A program made the position numbers and the translations under genes. From contig CANLZL010000005.1 of the NCBI GenBank assembly GCA_947495575.1, positions 62,001 through 126,000 on the forward strand: 64,000 nucleotides of DNA, written 5' to 3'. Positions 58,975-64,000 of the stretch are shown piece after piece; within the stretch, counting starts at the first letter, position 1, and each line of letters starts with the position of its first letter. Origin of the DNA: an uncultured Nioella sp. (GTDB taxonomy: Bacteria; Pseudomonadota; Alphaproteobacteria; Rhodobacterales; Rhodobacteraceae). The notes beneath the pieces were generated by a model that saw nothing but the letters and a program-made list of their open reading frames with translations, searched no databases and was not told the origin of the DNA.

Positions 58975-59003
58975 CTGTTACCGCTAACATTCGTTAAAGT
59001 CAA
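58975..59003 (-). promoter_or_regulatory. Promoter facing the glycogen operon, with LacI-type operator
   Basis: On the minus strand TTGACT (58998-59003) and TAACAG (58975-58980) are 17 bp apart. The palindrome TGTTA-CCGC-TAACA (58976-58989) overlaps the -10 element. It matches the GntR/IdnR class of LacI-family operators in E. coli (TGTTACC...GTAACA). This gives a repressible promoter for glgP and the operon. Confidence 0.65.
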
Positions 59004-59531
59004 ACGTACGCATTCCGTGGCTTGCGGCACTTCTATTCGAAGTAGGTTATCGTTGCTGTCAGGTCACAACTTGGTCCGGATACACCTGCATCGTCGCTTC
59101 TGCTCCGTGCCTCTTCGTATTCACAGCGCGCGCCGCGAACAGGTTTTGGAATTTACCTTTACGACCAACTGGCCCATCGAAGGGATCTTGCATTGGCTAC
59201 GTCGACAGATTTCACTGCGCGCCGGTTGCCATATAAGGCATGATCCTTTTGGGGCCGTCGCCTTTCGATTTTGTGCCTAAGGCAGACTGATAACCAGAAG
59301 CCTTCATGAGTTTGCAGGTGAAGGGCCGAACAAAACCCCGGTGCGATGGACGCGACTCACTTGATCTGGAACCGCCGTAGATTCGGATGTTTGCGGCGAA
59401 GATCGCCAAAACACGGCACCATTTCGAAGAGAAAAAATGTGGGGCAGCACAAGCTTCCCCCGACCTGTTCGAATTAGCTTATTTTTTTCAATATCTTAAC
59501 TGGGCTCACCGGAATCCAGCGAAATTCAGCA

Positions 59532-59563
59532 AAACATCTGGACTAACTAAACATCAGATGTTT
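59532..59563. promoter_or_regulatory. Operator before the GntR-family gene
   Basis: AAACATC-A-GATGTTT (59549-59563) is a perfect 15-bp palindrome 11 bp before the ATG at 59575. AAACATCTG (59532-59540) is an extra half site that is the exact reverse complement of CAGATGTTT (59555-59563). It is a probable autoregulatory site. Confidence 0.7.
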
Positions 59564-59574
59564 ACAGTTGTCAT

Positions 59575-60327
59575 ATGAGTGAAATGCTTTTCTACGACCT
59601 GAAAGATTCAGCTGGCCTAGTGCCAAGCCTCGCCACGCAAGTTTGCCGTGAGCTTGGGCGAAGGATTGTTGCAGGGCATTTGCGTGAATCTGAACTTATC
59701 GATGATGAGACGAAGCTATGCACCAAATTTGGTGTCAGCAAATCGGTTGTCCGTGAAGCTGTGAAAATGCTGGTTGGCAAGGGACTTCTCGAAGTTCGCC
59801 GTGGCAGCGGCACACGCGTTCGACGCCGAGGCAGTTGGAATTTGCTCGATGACGATGTGCTGGCTTGGCACCAAGGCGTTGAGCCGGATCCAGAATTCTT
59901 ACAAAAGCTTATGGACGTTCGGTTGGTCATCGAACCGAATGCAGCCGCCTGGGCGGCAAAAAACGCAACGGACGAGCAGATCGAAGGCATTCGGGACGCT
60001 CATAATCGGATGGAATGTGCTGCGAGCATGCAAGATTTCGTCGTAGCCGACGCCTTGTTTCATCGCGGCATTCTGCGTGCGGCCAACAACGAAATTCTTA
60101 TGGCTCTCGAAGGAGTTATCTTTTCAGCGCTACTCAGCTCGATCCGCCTGACCAATGCCGATCCGCGCAACAATGAAAGCACCAACAAGCTTCACCTGAC
60201 AGTACTGGACGCAATAATCGCGCGCGACGGTGCTGCGGCCGAGGCTGCAATGAAAGAGCATTTGGAGGAGACGACCGAACGCCTGTCTGTCGCGGTTCAG
60301 GAGCTTCGGCGTCAAAAAATGCTGTGA
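59575..60327 (+). CDS. GntR/FadR-family transcriptional regulator (FCD domain)
   Basis: This 250-residue regulator has an N-terminal winged helix (ETKLCTKFGVSKSVVREAVKMLVGKGLLEVRRGSGTRV, about residues 46-83) and a C-terminal FCD domain (MDVRLVIEPNAAAWAA, FHRGILRAANN). The domain binds small organic ligands in relatives. A strong palindrome lies at its start. It probably regulates the sugar ABC operon that follows. The ligand is not known. Confidence 0.93.
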   Translation: MSEMLFYDLKDSAGLVPSLATQVCRELGRRIVAGHLRESELIDDETKLCTKFGVSKSVVREAVKMLVGKGLLEVRRGSGTRVRRRGSWNLLDDDVLAWHQGVEPDPEFLQKLMDVRLVIEPNAAAWAAKNATDEQIEGIRDAHNRMECAASMQDFVVADALFHRGILRAANNEILMALEGVIFSALLSSIRLTNADPRNNESTNKLHLTVLDAIIARDGAAAEAAMKEHLEETTERLSVAVQELRRQKML

Positions 60328-60495
60328 AGGGGACCTAACGCAAATTGAGATTTCACTGACCCAATGGTGGTTGGGCTAGTGGAGGCGGAGCGAGACGTAT
60401 TGGAACATGGCTCGCGCCGCCAGACCGACCCGGTAACGGGGGATTCCACCAGACACTAAGGCGCCAAAGGCGCCAAAGACATCAACGAGGAGGAT

Positions 60496-61560
60496 ATGAT
60501 GTTTTCCAAACTTACTAAAGGCCTTATGGCCAGCACTGTTGCGGCATCCGCTCTGATTGCGGGCGGCGCTGCGTCGGCTGACGATATGGTCGCCCTTTTT
60601 CTGCCAGAGAACGTGAACTCACGTTGGGAGCAGCAGGACGCTGCATCCTTCATTGCGGCCATGGCAGAACTTGCACCTGACGTTCAGGTCGAAGTCTTTA
60701 ACGCCAACAATGACACTGCAACTCAGCAGCGTCAGGCTGAACAGGCATTGACCCAAGGCGCAGATGTCCTGGTTGTTATTCCGATCGACGGCGACAGCTC
60801 GGCTATTATTGCCGACACGGCGGCCGAAGAAGGCGTTCCGACCATCGCTTATGACCGTATGATCAACTCGGAAAACACGCTGGTCTGGATCCAGGCTGAC
60901 ATGCACGCCACAGGCGCAGCCCAAGCCCAGCACGTTGTCGACAACACCGAGTCTGGTGACACGCTCGTGTTGCTTCGCGGCTCTCCCACTGATCCGAACG
61001 CTGGTGTAATCGCTGACGGTCAGATGTCAGTTCTTCAGCCGCTCTTTGACTCTGGTGAGCGTGTCTTTGGTTATGCAAACTGGACCCCAGGTTGGGACCC
61101 TGCCATTGCCCGTCGTTCGATGGATCAGGCTCTGACCCAGCTCGACAACAATGTTCAGGGTGTTGTTTCGTCTAACGATGGTAACGCCGGTGCGGCAATC
61201 GCCGCGATGGAAGAGCAAGGCATGGCAGGCACCGTTCCTGTGTCAGGTCTCGACTGTACCGTTCAGGCACAACAGCTGATGCTTCTGGGTCTTCAAACCC
61301 AGTGTGGCTGGCGTCCTTTGCACGAAATGGGCCAAGCTGCTGCCGCAGTCGCCGTTCGCTTGCTGAACGACGAAGCATATGACGATCTGGCGACAGCTGT
61401 TGTTCAAAACGCCATCGGGTCGGACGTTGCCTTTGTACCGATCGACGCCTACTCGGCCGTTGGTGAAGAAGGCGTCGCGTACGTGATCGAAAACGATCCT
61501 TCGATCACTCGCGATATGGTTTGCCAGGGCGATGCGGCCGAAACCGCATTCTGCCAGTAA
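60496..61560 (+). CDS. CUT2-type sugar ABC transporter substrate-binding protein (xylose-binding-like)
   Basis: This 354-residue periplasmic protein has a signal peptide (cleavage after ASA at about residue 28) and the periplasmic-binding fold of the CUT2 group: VQVEVFNANNDTATQQRQAEQAL, VIPIDGDSSAII and YDRMINSENTLVWIQADM. These recall XylF. A strong GAGGAGGAT ribosome site precedes the ATG. A tandem 9-bp repeat (AGGCGCCAA twice) lies before it. It is the first gene of the transporter. Confidence 0.9.
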   Translation: MMFSKLTKGLMASTVAASALIAGGAASADDMVALFLPENVNSRWEQQDAASFIAAMAELAPDVQVEVFNANNDTATQQRQAEQALTQGADVLVVIPIDGDSSAIIADTAAEEGVPTIAYDRMINSENTLVWIQADMHATGAAQAQHVVDNTESGDTLVLLRGSPTDPNAGVIADGQMSVLQPLFDSGERVFGYANWTPGWDPAIARRSMDQALTQLDNNVQGVVSSNDGNAGAAIAAMEEQGMAGTVPVSGLDCTVQAQQLMLLGLQTQCGWRPLHEMGQAAAAVAVRLLNDEAYDDLATAVVQNAIGSDVAFVPIDAYSAVGEEGVAYVIENDPSITRDMVCQGDAAETAFCQ

Positions 61561-61573
61561 GTCGGACAGGATC

Positions 61574-62389
61574 ATGACATCCAACAAAGAAATGGTGGGG
61601 CAAGCTGCCCCACCAGCTCATTTGTCTGTGCGCGGAATCCAGAAACGCTTTGGCGGGGTTCATGCACTCAAAGGAGTTAACTTCGAAGTGGCCCGAGGAG
61701 AGGTCATGGCACTGGTTGGCGACAACGGGGCCGGTAAATCAACACTGATGAAAGTGTTAGCCGGCGCGCATATCGCGGACGAGGGGCAATTCTATCTCGA
61801 CGACAAACCTGTCACGGTGGCCAGCCCAAATGACGCGACTGATCTGGGCATCCAGATCGTTTATCAGGACCTCGCACTTTGCCAAAACCTTGATGTGGCC
61901 GCCAATTTGTCCCTTGGGGACGAGCCGGTTAAATCCGGTTGGGGGTTTCTGCCGCGCCTTTTGCGTCCACTCGACATTCTTGAGATGGAAGTTAAGGCAA
62001 GAAAAGCCATCGATCGGCTTGAAGTTCGCACGCTGCAATCAGTGCGCGCCAAGGTCGGCGGCTTGTCTGGTGGCCAACGACAGGCGATTGCAATCGCACG
62101 CGCCGTGGGCGCGGAAAGCTCTGTTGTGATGCTGGACGAACCAACTGCAGCGCTTGGCGTTGCCCAGACCCGTCAGGTTCTGGAAGTTGTCAAAAGGCTG
62201 CGCGAAACCAACCACGCTGTTGTCTATATCTCTCACAACATGCGCGACATTTTCGAAGTCTCTGACCGGATCTGTGTGCTGCGCCATGGCGCGAACGTGA
62301 CCACCTACAAAACCTCAGAAACAGACCCAGACACAATCGTCGCCGCAATGACGCGCGGTTTAGACAACGAGGCCAAAAATGGAAACTGA
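61574..62389 (+). CDS. CUT2-type sugar ABC transporter ATPase, single-domain
   Basis: This 271-residue ATPase has Walker A VGDNGAGKST (about residues 52-61), the signature GLSGGQRQA and Walker B VVMLDEPTAAL. Most CUT2 ATPases have two fused ABC domains (about 500 residues); this has one, as in the FrcA-type transporters. The ATG at 61574 was chosen over an earlier one at 61532 because it sits after an ACAGGATC site. It overlaps the permease by 11 bp. Confidence 0.9.
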   Translation: MTSNKEMVGQAAPPAHLSVRGIQKRFGGVHALKGVNFEVARGEVMALVGDNGAGKSTLMKVLAGAHIADEGQFYLDDKPVTVASPNDATDLGIQIVYQDLALCQNLDVAANLSLGDEPVKSGWGFLPRLLRPLDILEMEVKARKAIDRLEVRTLQSVRAKVGGLSGGQRQAIAIARAVGAESSVVMLDEPTAALGVAQTRQVLEVVKRLRETNHAVVYISHNMRDIFEVSDRICVLRHGANVTTYKTSETDPDTIVAAMTRGLDNEAKNGN

Positions 62390-63599
62390 GGCGAAACTCT
62401 CTTTTCTTGATCGATTTCGCGCCCTACGCGAAACTCAGTTCGGGTCCTTTGTCCCTGTATTGCTCGCGCTTGCTGCAATCTGGGGCTATTTCGGGCTTGC
62501 CCTTCCGCTGTTCGATTTATTGACAGGTGAGGAAGAAACCTTCCGCGCGATCTTCCTGTCTCCGCGCAATATCTACAACTTATTCATGCAATCGGCTGTG
62601 ATTGCGACCCTCGCCGTCGGTATCACTGTGGTACTACTCTTGGGCGACATCGACTTGTCCGCAGCTGCAACCGCAGGTGTGTGTGCGGCCCTTTTAGGCG
62701 TGCTTGTTCTGGCCGGAGTTCCCGGTTGGACCGCTTGCCTGATCGTTATGGCTCTTGGCACATTCATGGGTGTGGCACAGGGCATTTTGGTGTCCTATGT
62801 CGGCATCCCATCCTTTGTTGTGACCCTCGCGGGCTTGCTGGGCTTTCAAGGGCTGATGCAGAAGATTCTGCCGACCGGAAACCTGAATGTTGGCAATGAC
62901 TTCGTGCGTGGGTTTGCACGCGTCCTCATCCCTGACATGTGGGGCCTTGCCCTGGGCGTATTGGTCGTCGTGGCATTTGCAGTGGCCAATTTGCGTCAAC
63001 AAGCACAACGTGGCACCCGCGGGCTTGAACGGGATACTCCCTTCGCCGTTTGGGGTCAGGTTATTGCCTTCGGTGTTATGGTAATCGCCGTTATCCTAAT
63101 CCTGAATTCCTATCGATCTTTGCCTCTGCTTTTGGTCTTGCTTGTCGGCATTACGGCCCTGTTGGGGTGGATCACTACCTCCACCCCCTTTGGTCGGTCG
63201 CTCTTTGCGGTCGGCGGCAATGCGGAAAGCGCCCGTCGGGTTGGGATGAAAGTCAAACGCATTCGCGTAGCCGCCTTCGGCATTGTTGGTCTTATGGCCG
63301 CCATTGGTGGCATTTTCGGGGCCTCGCGATTTGGCTCCGTGTCCTATACGGCGTTTGCTGGCGGTTCTTTGCTGTTGGAAGCCATCGGTGCAGCCGTGAT
63401 CGGCGGGACGTCGCTATTTGGTGGTCGTGGATCAGTTTGGAATGCCATTCTTGGCGCTTTGGTTATCGGTTCGCTTGGCAACGGTCTGGACCTGACCGGG
63501 GCAAGTGCAGCTGACAAGCTGATGGTCTCTGGTGCCATCCTGCTTCTGGCAGTGGCCATCGACGCGGTGTCCCGCGCTGATGCTGGTAGCGAACGGTAG
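62379..63599 (+). CDS. CUT2-type sugar ABC transporter permease
   Basis: This 406-residue membrane protein has about ten hydrophobic segments and the CUT2 permease motifs AVGITVVLLLGDIDLSAAA and GGNAESARRVGMKVKRIRV, which contacts the ATPase. LEAIGAAVIGGTSLFGGRGS is a further signature. It forms a transporter with the two genes before it. Confidence 0.92.
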   Translation: METEAKLSFLDRFRALRETQFGSFVPVLLALAAIWGYFGLALPLFDLLTGEEETFRAIFLSPRNIYNLFMQSAVIATLAVGITVVLLLGDIDLSAAATAGVCAALLGVLVLAGVPGWTACLIVMALGTFMGVAQGILVSYVGIPSFVVTLAGLLGFQGLMQKILPTGNLNVGNDFVRGFARVLIPDMWGLALGVLVVVAFAVANLRQQAQRGTRGLERDTPFAVWGQVIAFGVMVIAVILILNSYRSLPLLLVLLVGITALLGWITTSTPFGRSLFAVGGNAESARRVGMKVKRIRVAAFGIVGLMAAIGGIFGASRFGSVSYTAFAGGSLLLEAIGAAVIGGTSLFGGRGSVWNAILGALVIGSLGNGLDLTGASAADKLMVSGAILLLAVAIDAVSRADAGSER

Positions 63600-63602
63600 G
63601 TG

Positions 63603-64000
63603 ATGAAGATGACAAATCTTTTTTCCGATCCCGAACGCGCGTTGCTCGACGCCATCCTTGCTGAACTCATTCCAGCCAATCCTGATCGCCGCATCCCTAA
63701 CGCGAGTGAAGCCGAAACCGCCGATTATCTGGCAAATCAAGCCCTGGCCAATGCAGGGTTTCAGGAACAAATCCGCGCCTTTCTCTCCCGGGCGCAATCT
63801 CTGGCGGGCGAAGTCAATACTGACTTCGTTCGCCAGCTGGAAACCGAACTACCTGAGGAATTTTCTGCCGTGCTGACGGAGACATATAAAGGTTACTACA
63901 GCCGCCCGGATATCCGTGCGAAGGTTGGCGTAGGGGCCCATCCCATCCACCCGGATGGCTATCCCGTTGCCCGCGAAACACCTGAATTCATGGATCAGCT
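63603..64000 (+). CDS. Gluconate 2-dehydrogenase subunit 3-like protein, 5' part
   Basis: Only the first 132 codons are in the window. The translation starts MKMTNLFSDPERALLDAILAE and runs through LIPANPDRRIP, a weak match to the small subunit of membrane gluconate/sorbitol-type dehydrogenases, and GYYSRPDIRAKVGVGAHPIHPDGYP. If so, a GMC oxidoreductase may follow. It lies 3 bp after the permease, so the same operon. The call rests on memory of the family and is moderate. Confidence 0.6.
   Translation, partial: MKMTNLFSDPERALLDAILAELIPANPDRRIPNASEAETADYLANQALANAGFQEQIRAFLSRAQSLAGEVNTDFVRQLETELPEEFSAVLTETYKGYYSRPDIRAKVGVGAHPIHPDGYPVARETPEFMDQ

Noticed and set aside
58948-59280. 110-codon frame on the plus strand in the glgP-GntR gap
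   Set aside because: Composition rich in Arg, His and Cys, no ribosome site seen, no family; it also runs across the operator and promoter. Kept as part of the unexplained region.
60457-60476. Tandem GGCGCC repeat as a candidate operator
   Set aside because: The two 9-bp copies are short and adjacent, and no regulator is suggested; chance is likely.

Overview
The window is a chromosomal stretch of an alphaproteobacterium, almost certainly a Rhodobacterales/Roseobacter-group member. I infer this from the gene content and order: LuxR/LuxI next to rarA, rplO-secY-adk-rpsM-rpsK-rpoA-rplQ without rpmJ/infA, mreBCD-mrdA-rodA, a SoxR of the [2Fe-2S] type, TRAP and CUT2 transporters, and moderately high GC with dense head-to-tail operons. 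There are no rRNA genes, CRISPR arrays or intact insertion sequences. One tRNA gene (Gln, anticodon TTG) is present.

Layout. 1-2 kb: the 5' part of rarA, an acyl-homoserine-lactone quorum-sensing pair (luxR then luxI, minus strand) and a divergent 57-residue small protein. 2-7.5 kb: the distal part of the spc/alpha ribosomal cluster on the minus strand, ending in a two-way terminator. 7.6-14.6 kb: single genes, including a MATE exporter, a GFA-family protein, a second glutamyl-tRNA synthetase, a metallo-beta-lactamase-fold protein, a small zincin, and a SoxR regulator divergent from a VOC protein with a SoxR box exactly placed in the VOC promoter. 14.6-21.1 kb: a diguanylate cyclase, glutamine-dependent NAD synthetase, a secreted MORN-repeat protein, an SDR enzyme and a GST. 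21.1-29.6 kb: leuA behind a leucine-codon leader peptide, then the rod-shape/elongasome operon mreBCD-mrdA-rodA and a GhrA-like reductase. 29.7-38.6 kb: SseB, a uracil-DNA glycosylase, ArsR plus an ArsP-type permease, NhaA, KpsT/KpsE-like capsule export proteins with kdsA, and an MscS channel with a BON domain. 38.6-39.5 kb: tRNA-Gln followed by a 773-bp insertion flanked by a 27-bp copy of the tRNA 3' end. 39.8-45.4 kb: LysR, a TAXI-TRAP transporter and a sulfatase. 45.5-58.7 kb: a seven-gene glycogen operon on the minus strand (glgP, glgB, glgC, glgA, glgX, malQ, pgm). 59.6-64 kb: a GntR/FadR regulator and a CUT2 sugar ABC transporter, followed by the start of a gene resembling gluconate dehydrogenase subunit 3.

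The most informative non-coding signals are the leucine attenuator upstream of leuA, the SoxR-box promoter with a 19-bp spacer, a LacI-type operator overlapping the -10 element of a promoter facing the glycogen operon, a perfect 15-bp palindrome before the GntR gene, and the tRNA-Gln att-like duplication. The MORN protein is a clean nine-repeat block duplicated once. I saw no wholly new multi-gene system. The best candidates for something undescribed are the small integrated remnant at tRNA-Gln, the small proteins near luxR and glgP, and the TRAP-sulfatase and CUT2-dehydrogenase catabolic units whose substrates are unknown.
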